A stretch of DNA of 64,000 bases from Lineus longissimus (Eukaryota; Nemertea; Pilidiophora; Heteronemertea; Lineidae). The position numbers and the translations under genes were made by a program. Location: the NCBI RefSeq assembly GCF_910592395.1, contig NC_088324.1, positions 4,180,953 through 4,244,952 of the forward strand. Direction: 5' to 3'. Position 1 is the stretch's first letter. Every line of letters starts with the position of its first letter. Positions 26,241-40,924 of this stretch are shown piece by piece. Below the pieces are notes generated by a model. It worked only from the letters and a program-made list of their open reading frames with translations, did no database searches and was not told where the DNA came from.

Positions 26241-29200
26241 GCGTTGTCGCGAACGATCACGTTCATTTTGGTTATACAGAGTCAAGATGACCGATTGGAC
26301 AAACTGAGACCGCAATTTCGAGATTCTGCGATGATAAGTTGTCATTCGACTAGAGATATTACAAGACTAGCGATGACAGTTGGTCGGTGATGGCGCTCGT
26401 CGCGACCGATCACGCTCATTTTGGTTAAACAGAGTCGAGATGACCGATGGACAAATTGAGACCGCAATTTCGAGATTCTGTGATGATAAGTTGTCACTCG
26501 ACTAACGATATAAGACTAGTGGCGATGAAGGTCGGTCGGCGATGGCGCTCGTCGCGACCGATCACGCTCATTTTGGTTATACAGAGTCGAGATGACTGAT
26601 GGACAAACTGAGACCGCAATTTCGAGATTCTGCGATGATAAGTTTTCATTCGACTAGCGATATTACACGACTGGCGATGACGGTCGGTCGGCGATGGCGC
26701 TCGTCGCGACCGATCACGCTCATTTTGGTTATACAGAGTCGAGATGCCCGATTGGACAAACTGAGACTGCAATTTCGAGATTCTACGATGATAAGTTGTC
26801 GTTCGATAGCGATATTACACGACTGGCGATGAATGTCGGTCGGAGATGGTGCGCGTCGCGACCGATCACGTTCATTTTGGTTATACAGAGTCAAGATGAC
26901 CAATTGGACAAACTGAGACCGCAATTTCGAGATTCTGCGATGATAAGTTGTCATTCGACTAGCGATATTACACGACTGGCGATGACTGTCGGTCGGCTAT
27001 GGCGTTGTCGCGAACGATCACGTTCATTTTGGTTATACAGAGTCAAGATGACCGATTGGACAAACTGAGACCGCAATTTCGAGATTCTGCGATGATAAGT
27101 TGTCATTCGACTAGAGATATTACACGACTATCTATGACAGTTGGTCGGTGATGGCGCTCGTCGCGACCGATCACGGTCATTTTGGTTATACAGAGTCGGA
27201 ATGAGCGATTGGACAAACTGAGACCACAATTTCGAGATTCTGCGATGATAAGTTGTCATTCGATAGCAATATTACACGACTGGCGATGAAAGTTGGTCGG
27301 AGATGGTGCTCGTCGCGACCGATCACGTTCATTTTGGTTATACAGAGTCAAGATGACCGATTGGACAAATTGAGACCGCAATTTCGAGATTCTGCGATGA
27401 TAAGTTGTCATTCGACTAGCGATATTACACGACTGGCGATGACTGTCGGTCGGCGATGGCGTTGTCGCGAACGATCACGTTCATTTCGGTTCTACAGAGT
27501 CAAGATGACCGATTGGACAAATTGAGACCGCAATTTCGAGATTCTGCGATGATAAGTTGTCATTCGACTAGAGATATTACACGACTAGCTATGACAGTTG
27601 GTCGGTGATGGCGCTCGTCGCGACCGATCACGGTCATTTTGGTTATACAGAGTCGGAATGAGCGATTGGACAAACTGAGACCACAATTTCGAGATTCTGC
27701 GATGATAAGTTGTCATTCGATAGCAATATTACCGGCTGGCGATGACAGTTGGTCGGTGATGGTGCTCGTCGTGACCGATCACGTTCATTTTGGTTATACA
27801 GAGTCAAGATGACCGATTGGACAAATTGAGACTGCAATTTCGAGATTCTCCGATGATAAGTTGTCATTCTACGTGCAATATTACAAGACTTGCGATGACG
27901 GTCGGTCGGCGATGGCGCTCGTCGCGACCGATCACGCTCATTTTGGTTATACAGAGTCGAGATGACCGATGGACAAACTGAGACTGCATTTTCGAGATTC
28001 TGTGATGATAAGTTGTCACTCGACTAACGATATAAGACTAGTGGCTATGAAGGTCGGTCGACGATGGCGCTCGTCGCGACCGATCACGCTCATTTTGGTT
28101 ATACAGAGTCGAGATGACTGATGGACAAACTGAGACCGCAATTTCGAGATTCTGCGATGATAAGTTTTCATTCGACTAGCGATATTACACGACTGGCGAT
28201 GACGGTCGGTCGGCGATGGCGCTCGTCGCGACCGATCACGCTCATTTTGGTTATACAGAGTCGAGATGCCCGATTGGACAAACTGAGACTGCAATTTCGA
28301 GATTCTACGATGATAAGTTGTCGTTCGATAGCGATATTACACGACTGGCGATGAATGTCGGTCGGAGATGGTGCGCGTCGCGACCGATCCCGTTCATTTT
28401 GGTTATACAGAGTCAAGATGACCGATTGGACAAACTGAGACCGCAATTTCAAGATTCTGCGATGATAAGTTGTCATTCGACTAGAGATATTACACGACTA
28501 GCGATGACAGTTGGTCGGTGATGGCGCTCGTCGCGACCGATCACGCTCATTTTGGTTATACAGAGTCGGAATGAGCGATTGGACAAACTGAGACCACAAT
28601 TTCGAGATTCTGCAATGATAAGTTGTCATTCGATAGCAATATTACACGACTGGCGATGAAAGTTGGTCGGAGATGGTGCTCGTCGTGACCGATCACGTTC
28701 ATTTTGGTTATACAGAGTCAAGATGACCGATTGGACAAATTGAGACTGCAATTTCGAGATTCTGCGATGATAAGTTGTCATTCTACGTGCAATATTACAC
28801 GACTTGCGATGACGGTCGGTCGGCGATGGCGCTCGTCGCGACCGATCACGCTCATTTTGGTTATACAGAGTCGAGATGACCGATGGACAAACTGAGACTG
28901 CATTTTCGAGATTCTGTGATGATAAGTTGTCACTCGACTATTGATATAAGACTAGTGGCGATGACGGTCGGTTGGCGATGGCGCTCGTCGCGACCGATCA
29001 CGCTCATTTTGGTTATTCAGAGTCGAGATGACTGATGGACAAACTGAGACCACATTTTCGAGATTCTGCGATGATAAGTTGTCACTCTACTAGAGATATT
29101 ACATGACTGGCGATGACAGTCGGTCGGTGATGGCGCTCGTCGCGACCGATCACGTTCATTTTGGTTATACGGAGTCGGGATGAGCGATTGGACAAACTGA

Positions 29201-29661
29201 GACCACAATTTCGAGATTCTGCAATGATAAGCTGTCATTCGATAGCAATATTACACTACTGGCGATGAAAGTCGGTCGGCGATGGCGCTCGTCGCGACCG
29301 ATCATGCTCATTTTGGTTATACAGACTCAAGATGACCGATTGGACAAACTGAGACCGCAATTTCGAGATTCTGCGATGATAAGTTGTCATTCGACTAGCG
29401 ATATTACACGACTGGCGATGACGGTCGGTCGGCGATGGCGCTTGTCGCGACCGATCACGCTCATTTTGGTTATACAGAGTCGAGATGCCCGATTGGACAA
29501 ACTGAGACTGCAATTTCGAGATTCTGCGATGATAAGTTGTCATTCGATAGCGATATTACACGACTGGCGATGAAAGTCGGTCGGAAATGGCGCTCGTCGT
29601 GACCGATCACGCTCATTTTGGTTATACAGAGTCGAGATGACCGATGGACAAACTTAGACTG

Positions 29662-29966
29662 CATTTTCGAGATTCTGTGATGATAAGTTGTCACTCGACT
29701 AACGACATAAGACTGCTGGCGATGATTGTCAGTCGGCAATGGCGCTTGTCGTGATCGATCAAGCTAATTTTGGTTTTTCAGAGTCGAGATGCCCGATTGG
29801 ACAAACTGAGACCGCAATTTTGAGAGTCTGCGACGAGAAGTTGTAATTCAACTAACGATATAAGACTACTGGCGATGACGGTCGGTCGGCGATGGCGCTC
29901 GTCGCGACCGATCACGCTCATTTTGGTTATACAGAGTCGAGATGACTGATCGACAAACTGAGACCA
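29662..29966 (+). repeat. Divergent I-H dimer
   Basis: Same dimer as at 20371, embedded in a longer block that matches 19,974-20,6xx at offset 9,291 and 46,97x-47,70x at offset 17,706. The lead-in GACAAACTTAGACTGC is conserved. Confidence 0.87.
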
Positions 29967-30576
29967 CATTTTCGAGATTCTGCGATGATAAGTTGTCACT
30001 CAACTAGAGATATTACACGACTGGCGATGACGGTCGGTCGGCGATGGCGCTCGTCGCGACTGATCACGTTCATTTTGGTTATACAGAGTCAGGATGAGCG
30101 ATTGGACAAACTGAGACCACAATTTCGAGATTCTGCGATGATAAGCTGTCATTCAATAGCATTATTACACGACTGGCGATGACTGTCGGTCGGCGATGGC
30201 GCTCGTCGCGACCGATCACGCTCATTTTGGTTATACAGAGTCGAGATGCCCGATTGGACAAACTGAGACCGCAATTTTGAGATTCTGCGATGATAAGTTG
30301 TCACTCAACTAGAGATATTACACGACTGGCGATTACGATCGGTCAGCGATGGCGCTCGTTGCGACCGATCACGCTCATTTTGGTTATGCAGAGTCGGGAT
30401 GAGCGATTGGACAAACTGAGACCACAATTTCGTGATTCTGCGATGATAAGTTGTCATTCGATAGCAATATTACACTACTGGCAATGAAAATCGGTCGGCG
30501 ATGGCGCTCGTCGCGACCCATCACGCTCATTTTGGTTATACAGAGTCGAGATAACCGAATAGACACACTCGGACCA

Positions 30577-30882
30577 CAATTTCGAGATTCAGCGATGATA
30601 AGTTGTCATTTGACTAACGATATAAGACTACTGGCGATGATTGTCAGTCGGCGATGGCGCTTGTCGTGATCGATCAAGCTAATTTTGGTTTTTCAGAGTC
30701 GAGATGCCCGATTGGACAAACTGAGACCGCAATTTTGAGAGTCTGCGACAAGAAGTTGTCATTCAACTAACGATATAAGACTACTGGCGATGACGGTCGG
30801 TCGGCGATGGCGCTTGTCGCGACCGATCACGCTCATTTTGGTTATACAGAGTCGAGATGCCCGATTGGACAAACTGAGACTG
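30577..30882 (+). repeat. Divergent I'-H dimer, second subtype
   Basis: Matches 22656-22961 and 48283-48588. The H monomer here has GCGACAAGAAGTTGTC where the 22.8-kb copy has GCGACGAGAAG. The 48.4-kb copy shares the GACAAGAAG form, as expected if those two copies separated last. Confidence 0.86.
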
Positions 30883-31491
30883 CAATTTCGAGATTCTGCG
30901 ATGATGAGTTGTCTTTCGATAGCGATATTACACGACTGGCGATGAAAGTCGGTCGGAAATGGCGCTCGTCGCGACCGATCACGCTCATTTTGGTTATACA
31001 GAGTCAAGATGACCGATTGGACAAATTGAGACTGCAATTTCGAGATTCTGCGATGATAAGTTGTCATTCTACGTGCAATATTACACGACTTGCGATGATG
31101 GTCGGTCGGCGATGGCGCTCGTCGCGACCGATCACGCTCATTTTGGTTATACAGAGTCGAGATGACCGATGGACAAACTGAGACTGCATTTTCGAGATTC
31201 TGTGATGATAAGTTGTCACTCGACTAAAGATATAAGACTAGTTGCGATGACGGTCGGTCGGCGATGGCGCTCGTCGCGACCGATCACGCTCATTTTGGTT
31301 ATACAGAGTCGAGATGACTGATGGACAAACTGAGACCGCAATTTCGAGATTCTGCGATGATAAGTTTTCATTCGACTAGCGATATTACACGACTGGCGAT
31401 GAGGGTCGGTCGGCGATGGCGCTCGTCGTGACCGATCACGCTCATTTTGGTTATACAGAGTCGAGATGCCCGATTGGACAAACTGAGACTG

Positions 31492-32406
31492 CAATATCGA
31501 GATTCTACGATGATAAGTTGTCGTTCGATAGCGATATTACACGACTGGCGATGAATGTCGGTCGGAGATGGTGCGCGTCGCGACCGATCACGTTCATTTT
31601 GGTTATACAGAGTCAAGATGACCAATTGGACAAATTGAGACCGCAATTTCGAGATTCTGCGATGATAAGTTGTCATTCGACTAGCGATATTACACGACTG
31701 GCGATGACTGTCGGTCGACGATGGCGTTGTCGCGAACGATCACGTTCATTTTGGTTATACAGAGTCAAGATGACCGATTGGACAAACTGAGACCGCAATT
31801 TCGAGATTCTGCGATGATAAGTTGTCATTCGACTAGAGATAATACACGACTAGCGATGACAGTTGGTCGGTGATGGCGCTCGTCGCGACCGATCACGGTC
31901 ATTTTGGTTATACAGAGTCGGAATGAGCGATTGGACAAACTGAGACCACAATTTCGAGATTCTGCGATGATAAGTTGTCATTCGATAGCAATATTACACG
32001 ACTGGCGATGAAAGTTGGTCGGAGATGGTGCTCGTCGCCACCGATCACGTTCATTTTGGTTATACAGAGTCAAGATGACCGATTGGACAAATTGAGACTG
32101 CAATTTCGAGATTCTGCGATGATAAGTTGTCATTCTACGTGCAATATTACACGACTTGCCGATGACGGTCGGTCGGCGATGGCGCTCGTCGCGACCGATC
32201 ACGCTCATTTTGGTTATACAGAGTCGAGATGACTGATGGACAAACTGAGACCGCAATTTCGAGATTCTGCGATGATAAGTTTTCATTCGACTAGCGATAT
32301 TACACGACTGGCGATGAGGGTCGGTCGGCGATGGCGCTCGCCGTGACCGATCACGCTCATTTTGGTTATACAGAGTCGAGATGCCCGATTGGACAAACTG
32401 AGACTG
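31492..32406 (+). repeat. 915-bp module A-B-C-D-E-G, marked subtype (left copy)
   Basis: The module carries an E monomer with an inserted C (ACTTGCCGATGACGG at about 32154) and is followed by a G with GATGAGGGTCGG. It lacks F. In the right copy of the large duplication the same subtype is present twice in tandem, at 49198 and 50113. Confidence 0.83.
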
Positions 32407-33310
32407 CAATTTCGAGATTCTACGATGATAAGTTGTCGTTCGATAGCGATATTACACGACTGGCGATGAATGTCGGTCGGAGATGGTGCGCGTCGCGACC
32501 GATCACGTTCATTTTGGTTATACAGAGTCAAGATGACCAATTGGACAAATTGAGACCGCAATTTCGAGATTCTGCGATGATAAGTTGTCATTCGACTAGC
32601 GATATTACACGACTGGCGATGACTGTCGGTCGACGATGGCGTTGTCGCGAACGATCACGTTCATTTTGGTTATACAGAGTCAAGATGACCGATTGGACAA
32701 ACTGAGACCGCAATTTCGAGATTCTGCGATGATAAGTTGTCATTCGACTAGAGATAATACACGACTAGCGATGACAGTTGGTCGGTGATGGCGCTCGTCG
32801 CGACCGATCACGGTCATTTTGGTTATACAGAGTCGGAATGAGCGATTGGACAAACTGAGACCACAATTTCGAGATTCTGCGATGATAAGTTGTCATTCGA
32901 TAGCAATATTACACGACTGGCGATGAAAGTTGGTCGGAGATGGTGCTCGTCGCGACCGATCACGTTCATTTTGGTTATACAGAGTCAAGATGACCGATTG
33001 GACAAATTGAGACTGCAATTTCGAGATTCTGCGATGATAAGTTGTCATTCTACGTGCAATATTACACGACTTGTGATGACAGTCGGTCGGCGATGGCGCT
33101 CGTCGCGACCGATCACGCTCATTTTGGTTATACAGAGTCGAGATGACAGATGGACAAACTGAGACCGCAATTTCGAGATTCTGCGATGATAAGTTGTCAT
33201 TCGACTAGCGATATTACACGACTGGCGATGACTGTCGGTCGGCGATGGCGCTCGTCGCGACCGATCACGCTCATTTTGGTTATACAGAGTCGAGATGACA
33301 GATGGACAAA

Positions 33311-33463
33311 CTGAGACCGCAATTTCAAGATTCTGCGATGATAAGTTTTCATTCGACTAGCGATATTACACGACTGGCGATGACGGTCGGTCGGCGATGG
33401 CGCTCGTCGCGACCGATCACGCTCATTTTGGTTAGAGATGCCCGATTGGACAAACTGAGACTG
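33311..33463 (+). repeat. G monomer with 9-bp deletion
   Basis: At about 33431 the sequence reads GGTTAGAGATGCCC where other G monomers read GGTTATACAGAGTCGAGATG. Nine bases (TACAGAGTC) are absent. The equivalent monomer in the right copy (about 51900) is intact, so the deletion is private to this copy. Confidence 0.88.
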
Positions 33464-33920
33464 CAATTTCGAGATTCTACGATGATAAGTTGTCATTCGA
33501 TAGCGATATTACACGACTGGCGATGAATGTCGGTCGGAGATGGTGCGCGTCGCGACCGATCACGTTCATTTTGGTTATACAGAGTGAAGATGACCGATTG
33601 GACCAACTGAGACCGCAATTTCGAGATTCTGCGATGATAAGTTGTCATTCGACTAGAGATATTACACGACTAGCGATGACAGTTGGTCGGTGATGGCGCT
33701 CGTCGCGACCGATCACGCTCATTTTGGTTATACAGAGTCGGAATGAGCGATTGGACAAACTGAGACCACAATTTCGAGATTCTGCGATGATAAGTTGTCA
33801 TTCGATAGCAATATTACACAACTGGCGATGAAAGTTGGTCGGAGATGGTGCTCGTCGCGACCGATCACGTTCATTTTGGTTATACAGAGTCAAGATGACC
33901 GATTGGACAAATTGAGACTG

Positions 33921-35596
33921 CAATTTCGAGATTCTGCGATGATAAGTTGTCATTCTACGTGCAATATTACACGACTTGCGATGACGGTCGGTCGGCGATG
34001 GCGCTCGTCGCGACCGATCACGCTCATTTTGGTTATACAGAGTCGAGATGACCGATGGACAAACTGAGACTGCATTTTCGAGATTCTGTGATGATAAGTT
34101 GTCACTCGACTAACGATATAAGACTAGTGGCGATGACGGTCGGTTGGCGATGGCGCTCGTCGCCACCGATCACGCTCATTTTGATTATTCAGAGTCGAGA
34201 TGACTGATGGACAAACTGAGACCACATTTTCGAGATTCTGCGATGATAAGTTTTCATTCGACTAGAGATAATACACGACTAGCGATGACAGTTGGTCGGT
34301 GATGGCGCTCGTCGCGACCGATCACGGTCATTTTGGTTATACAGAGTCGGAATGAGCGATTGGACAAACTGAGACCACAATTTCGAGATTCTGCGATGAT
34401 AAGTTGTCATTCGACTAGCGATATTACACGACTGGCGATGACTGTCGGTCGGCGATGGCGCTCGTCGCGACCGATCACGCTCATTTTGGTTATACAGAGT
34501 CGAGATGACAGATGGACAAACTGAGACCGCAATTTCGAGATTCTGCGATGATAAGTTTTCATTCGACTAGCGATATTACACGACTGGCGATGACGGTCGG
34601 TCGGCGATGGCGCTCGTCGCGACCGATCACGCTCATTTTGGTTATACAGAGTCGAGATGCCCGATTGGACAAACTGAGACTGCAATTTCGAGATTCTACG
34701 ATGATAAGTTGTCATTCTACGTGCAATATTACACGACTTGCGATGACGGTCGGTCGGCGATGGCGCTCGTCGCGACCGATCACGCTCATTTTGGTTATAC
34801 AGAGTCGAGATGACCGATGGACAAACTGAGACTGCAATTTCGAGATTCTGCGATGATAAGTTGTCATTCTACGTGCAATATTACACGACTTGCGATGACG
34901 GTCGGTCGGCGATGGCGCTCGTCGCGACCGATCACGCTCATTTTGGTTATACAGAGTCGAGATGACCGATGGACAAACTGAGACTGCATTTTCGAGATTC
35001 TGTGATGATAAGTTGTCACTCGACTAACGATATAAGACTAGTGGCGATGACGGTCGGTTGGCGATGGCGCTCGTCGCCACCGATCACGCTCATTTTGATT
35101 ATTCAGAGTCGAGATGACTGATGGACAAACTGAGACCACATTTTCGAGATTCTGCGATGATAAGTTTTCATTCGACTAGAGATAATACACGACTAGCGAT
35201 GACAGTTGGTCGGTGATGGCGCTCGTCGCGACCGATCACGGTCATTTTGGTTATACAGAGTCGGAATGAGCGATTGGACAAACTGAGACCACAATTTCGA
35301 GATTCTGCGATGATAAGTTGTCATTCGACTAGCGATATTACACGACTGGCGATGACTGTCGGTCGGCGATGGCGCTCGTCGCGACCGATCACGCTCATTT
35401 TGGTTATACAGAGTCGAGATGACAGATGGACAAACTGAGACCGCAATTTCGAGATTCTGCGATGATAAGTTTTCATTCGACTAGCGATATTACACGACTG
35501 GCGATGACGGTCGGTCGGCGATGGCGCTCGTCGCGACCGATCACGCTCATTTTGGTTATACAGAGTCGAGATGCCCGATTGGACAAACTGAGACTG
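33921..35596 (+). repeat. 914-bp tandem duplication with A/E chimeric junction
   Basis: Six monomers from 33921 repeat from 34835 (for example the rare TTTTGATTATTCAGAG at 34181 and 35095). The joint is the chimeric monomer 34683-34834. It begins as A (ATTCTACGATGATAAG) and switches to E (CATTCTACGTGCAATATT). It belongs to a 2,124-bp stretch present only in the left copy of the large duplication. Confidence 0.83.
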
Positions 35597-37117
35597 CAAT
35601 TTCGAGATTCTACGATGATAAGTTGTCGTTCGATAGCGATATTACACGACTGGCGATGAATGTCGGTCGGAGATGGTGCGCGTCGCGACCGATCACGTTC
35701 ATTTGGTTATACAGAGTCAAGATGACCGATTGGACAAACTGAGACCGCAATTTCGAGATTCTGCGATGATAAGTTGTCATTCGACTAGCGATATTACACG
35801 ACTGGCGATGACTGTCGGTCGGCGATGGCGTTGTCGCGAACGATCACGTTCATTTTGGTTATACAGAGTCAAGATGACTGATTGGACAAACTGAGACCGC
35901 AATTTCGAGATTCTGCGATGATAAGTTGTCATTCGACTAGAGATATTACACGACTAGCGATGACAGTTGGTCGGTGATGGCGCTCGTCGCGACCGATCAC
36001 GGTCATTTTGGTTATACAGAGTCGGGATGAGCGATTGGACAAACTGAGACCACAATTTCAAGATTCTGCGATGATAAGTTGTCATTCGATAGCAATATTA
36101 CACTACTGGCGATGAAAATCGGTCGGCGATGGCGCTCGTCGCGACCGATCACGTTCATTTTGGTTATACAGAGTCAAGATGACCGATTGGACAAACTGAG
36201 ACCGCAATTTCGAGATTCTGCGATGATAAGTTTTCATTCGACTGGCAATATTACGCGACTGGCGATGACGGTCGGTCGGCGAAGGCGCTCGTCGCGACCG
36301 TTCACACTCATTTTGGTTATACAGAGTCGAGATGCCCAATTGGACAAACTGAGACTGCAATTTCGAAATTCTACGATGATAAGTTGTCGTTCGATAGCGA
36401 TATTACACGACTGGCGATGAATGTCGGTCGGAGATGGTGCTCGTCGCGACCGATCACGTTCATTTTGGTTATACTGAGTCAAGATGACCGATTGGACAAA
36501 CTGAGACCGCAATTTCGAGATTCTTCGATGATAAGTTGTCATTTGACTAGCGATATTACACGACTGGCGATGACTGTCGGTCGGCGATGGCGTTGTCGCG
36601 AACGATCACGTTCATTTTGGTTATACAGAGTCAAGATGACCGATTGGACAAACTGAGACCGCAATTTCGAGATTCTGCGATGATAAGTTGTCATTCGACT
36701 AGAGATATTACACGACTAGCGATGACAGTTGGTCGGTGATGGCGCTCGTCGCGACCGATCACGGTCATTTTGTTATACAGAGTCGGAATGAGCGATTGGA
36801 CAAACTGAGACCACAATTTCGAGATTCTGCGATGATAAGTTGTCATTCGATAGCAAAATTACACGACTGGCGATGAAAGTTGGCCGGAGATGGTGCTCGT
36901 CGCGACCGATCACTTTCATTTTGGTTATACAGAGTCGAGATGACTGATGGACAAACTGAGACCGCAATTTCGAGATTCTGCGATGATAAGTTTTCATTCG
37001 ACTAGCGATATTGCACGACTGGCGATGACGGTCGGTCGGCGATGGCGCTCGTCGCGACCGATCACGCTCATTTTGGTTATACAGAGTCGAGATGCCCGAT
37101 TGGACAAACTGAGACTG
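35597..37117 (+). repeat. Decamer A-B-C-D'-G' / A-B-C-D''-G (about 1,521 bp)
   Basis: A monomers start at 35597, 36358 and 37118. The first half-module uses D' and G'; the second uses D'' (AGCAAAATTACACG, GTTGGCCGG) and ordinary G. The same ten-monomer order occurs at 40773-42295, 54531-56051, 58032-59554, 60925-62447 and 62448-63969, making it the most frequent long unit in the window. The first A has the variant TTCATTTGGTTATAC, one T short. Confidence 0.84.
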
Positions 37118-37574
37118 CAATTTTGAGATTCTACGATGATAAGTTGTCGTTCGATAGCGATATTACACGACTGGCGATGAATGTCGGTCGGAGATGGTGC
37201 GAGTCGCGACCGATCACGTTCATTTTGGTTATACAGAGTCAAGATGACCAATTGGACAAACTGAGACCGCAATTTCGAGATTCTGCGATGATAAGTTGTC
37301 ATTCGACTAGCGATATTACACGACTGGCGATAACTGTCGGTCGGCGATGGCGTTGTCGCGAACGATCACGTTCATTTTGGTTATACAGAGTCAAGATGAC
37401 CGATTGGACAAAATGAGACCGCAATTTCGAGATTCTGCGATGATAAGTTGTCATTCGACTACAGATATTAAACGACTAGCTATGACAGTTGGTCGGTGAT
37501 GGCGCTCATCGCGACCGATCACGCTCATTTTGGTTATACAGAGTCGGAATGAGCGATTGGACAAACTGAGACCA

Positions 37575-40500
37575 CAATTTCGAGATTCTGCGATGATAAG
37601 TTGTCATTCGATAGCAATATTACACGACTGGCGATGAAAGTTGGTCGGAGATGGTGCTCGTCGCGACCGATCACGCTCATTTTGGTTATACAGAGTCAAG
37701 ATGACCGATTGGACAAATTCAGACTGCAATTTCGAGATTCTCCGATGATAAGTTGTCATTCTACGTGCAATATTACACGACTTGCGATGACGGTCGGTCG
37801 GCGATGGCGCTCGTCGCGACCGATCACGCTGATTTTGGTTATACAGAGTCGAGATGACCGATGGACAAACTGAGACTGCATTTTCGAGATTCTGTGATGA
37901 TAAGTTGTCACTCGACTAACGATATAAGACTAGTGGCGATAAAGGTCGGTCGGCGATGGCGCTCGTCGCGACCGATCACGCTCATTTTGGTTATACAGAG
38001 TCGAGATGACTGATGGACAAACTGAGACCGCAATTTCGAGATTCTGCGATGATAAGTTTTCATTCGACTAGCGATATTACACGACTGGCGATGACGGTCG
38101 GTCGGCGATGGCGCTCGTCGCGACCGATCACGCTCATTTTGGTTATACAGAGTCGAGATGCCCGATTGGACAAACTGAGACTGCAATTTCGAGATTCTAC
38201 GATGATAAGTTGTCATTCGATAGCGATATTACACGACTGGCGATGAATGTCGGTCGGAGATGGTGCGCGTCGCGACCGATCACGTTCATTTTGGTTATAC
38301 AGAGTGAAGATGACCGATTGGACCAACTGAGACCGCAATTTCGAGATTCTGCGATGATAAGTTGTCATTCGACTAGAGATATTACACGACTAGCGATGAC
38401 AGTTGGTCGGTGATGGCGCTCGTCACGACTGATCACGCTCATTTTGGTTATACAGAGTCGGAATGAGCGATTGGACAAACTGAGACCACAATTTCGAGAT
38501 TCTGCGATGATAAGTTGTCATTCGATAGCAATATTACACAACTGGCGATGAAAGTTGGTCGGAGATGGTGCTCGTCGCGACCGATCACGTTCATTTTGGT
38601 TATACAGAGTCAAGATGACCGATTGGACAAATTGAGACTGCAATTTCGAGATTCTGCGATGATAAGTTGTCATTCTACGTGCAATATTACACGACTTGCG
38701 ATGACGGTCGGTCGGCGATGGCGCTCGTCGCGACCGATCACGCTCATTTTGGTTATACAGAGTCGAGATGACCGATGGACAAACTGAGACTGCATTTTCG
38801 AGATTCTGTGATGATAAGTTGTCACTCGACTAACGATATAAGACTAGTGGCGATGACGGTCGGTTGGCGATGGCGCTCGTCGCCACCGATCACGCTCATT
38901 TTGATTATTCAGAGTCGAGATGACTGATGGACAAACTGAGACCACATTTTCGAGATTCTGCGATGATAAGTTTTCATTCGACTAGCGATATTACACGACT
39001 GGCGATGACGGTCGGTCGGCGATGGCGCTCGTCGCGACCGATCACGCTCATTTTGGTTATACAGAGTCGAGATGCCTGATTGGACAAACTGAGACTGCAA
39101 TTTCGAGATTCTACGATGATAAGTTGTCGTTCGATAGCGATATTACACGACTGGCGGTGAATGTCGGTCAGAGATGGTGTGCGTCGTGACCGATCATGTT
39201 CATTTTGGTTATACAGAGTCAAGATGACCGATTGGACAAACTGAGACCGCAATTTCGAGATTCTGCGATGATAAGTTGTCATTCGATAGCAATATTACAC
39301 GACTGGCGATGAAAGTTGGTCGGAGATGGTGCTCGTCGCGACCGATCACGCTCATTTTGGTTATACAGAGTCAAGATGACCGATTGGACAAATTCAGACT
39401 GCAATTTCGAGATTCTCCGATGATAAGTTGTCATTCTACGTGCAATATTACACGACTTGCGATGACGGTCGGTCGGCGATGGCGCTCGTCGCGACCGATC
39501 ACGCTGATTTTGGTTATACAGAGTCGAGATGACCGATGGACAAACTGTGACTGCAATTTCGAGATTCTGTGATGATAAGTTGTCACTCGACTAACGATAT
39601 AAGACTAGTGGCGATAAAGGTCGGTCGGCGATGGCGCTCGTCGCGACCGATCACGCTCATTTTGGTTATACAGAGTCGAGATGACTGATGGACAAACTGA
39701 GACCGCAATTTCGAGATTCTGCGATGATAAGTTTTCATTCGACTAGCGATATTACACGACTGGCGATGACGGTCGGTCGGCGATGGCGCTCGTCGCGACC
39801 GATCACGCTCATTTTGGTTATACAGAGTCGAGATGCCCGATTGGACAAACTGAGACTGCAATTTCGAGATTCTACGATGATAAGTTGTCATTCGATAGCG
39901 ATATTACACGACTGGCGATGAATGTCGGTCGGAGATGGTGCGCGTCGCGACCGATCACGTTCATTTTGGTTATACAGAGTGAAGATGACCGATTGGACCA
40001 ACTGAGACCGCAATTTCGAGATTCTGCGATGATAAGTTGTCATTCGACTAGAGATATTACACGACTAGCGATGACAGTTGGTCGGTGATGGCGCTCGTCG
40101 CGACTGATCACGCTCATTTTGGTTATACAGAGTCGGAATGAGCGATTGGACAAACTGAGACCACAATTTCGAGATTCTGCGATGATAAGTTGTCATTCGA
40201 TAGCAATATTACACAACTGGCGATGAAAGTTGGTCGGAGATGGTGCTCGTCGCGACCGATCACGTTCATTTTGGTTATACAGAGTCAAGATGACCGATTG
40301 GACAAATTGAGACTGCAATTTCGAGATTCTGCGATGATAAGTTGTCATTCTACGTGCAATATTACACGACTTGCGATGACGGTCGGTCGGCGATGGCGCT
40401 CGTCGCGACCGATCACGCTCATTTTGGTTATACAGAGTCGAGATGACCGATGGACAAACTGAGACTGCATTTTCGAGATTCTGTGATGATAAGTTGTCAC

Positions 40501-40924
40501 TCGACTAACGATATAAGACTAGTGGCGATGACGGTCAGTTGGCGATGGCGCTCGTCGCCACCGATCACGCTCATTTTGATTATTCAGAGTCGAGATGACT
40601 GATGGACAAACTGAGACCACATTTTCGAGATTCTGCGATGATAAGTTTTCATTCGACTAGCGATATTACACGACTGGCGATGACGGTCGGTCGGCGATGG
40701 CGCTCGTCGCGACCGATCACGCTCATTTTGGTTATACAGAGTCGAGATGCCTGATTGGACAAACTGAGACTGCAATTTCGAGATTCTACGATGATAAGTT
40801 GTCGTTCGATAGCGATATTACACGACTGGCGGTGAATGTCGGTCGGAGATGGTGCGCGTCGTGACCGATCACGTTCATTTTGGTTATACAGAGTCAAGAT
40901 GACCGATTGGACAAACTGAGACCG
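37575..40924 (+). repeat. Tandem duplication, 1,675-bp unit (11 monomers)
   Basis: 37575-39249 repeats as 39250-40924. At the joint an A monomer (39098-39249) is followed directly by D (39250), skipping B and C. The corresponding A in the second copy (40773) is followed by B as usual. Shared variants are GAAGATGACCGATTGGACC, GATTACACAACTGG-type D, GATAAAGGTCGG and TTTTGATTATTC. The right copy of the large duplication has this unit only once (56509-58183). Confidence 0.88.
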
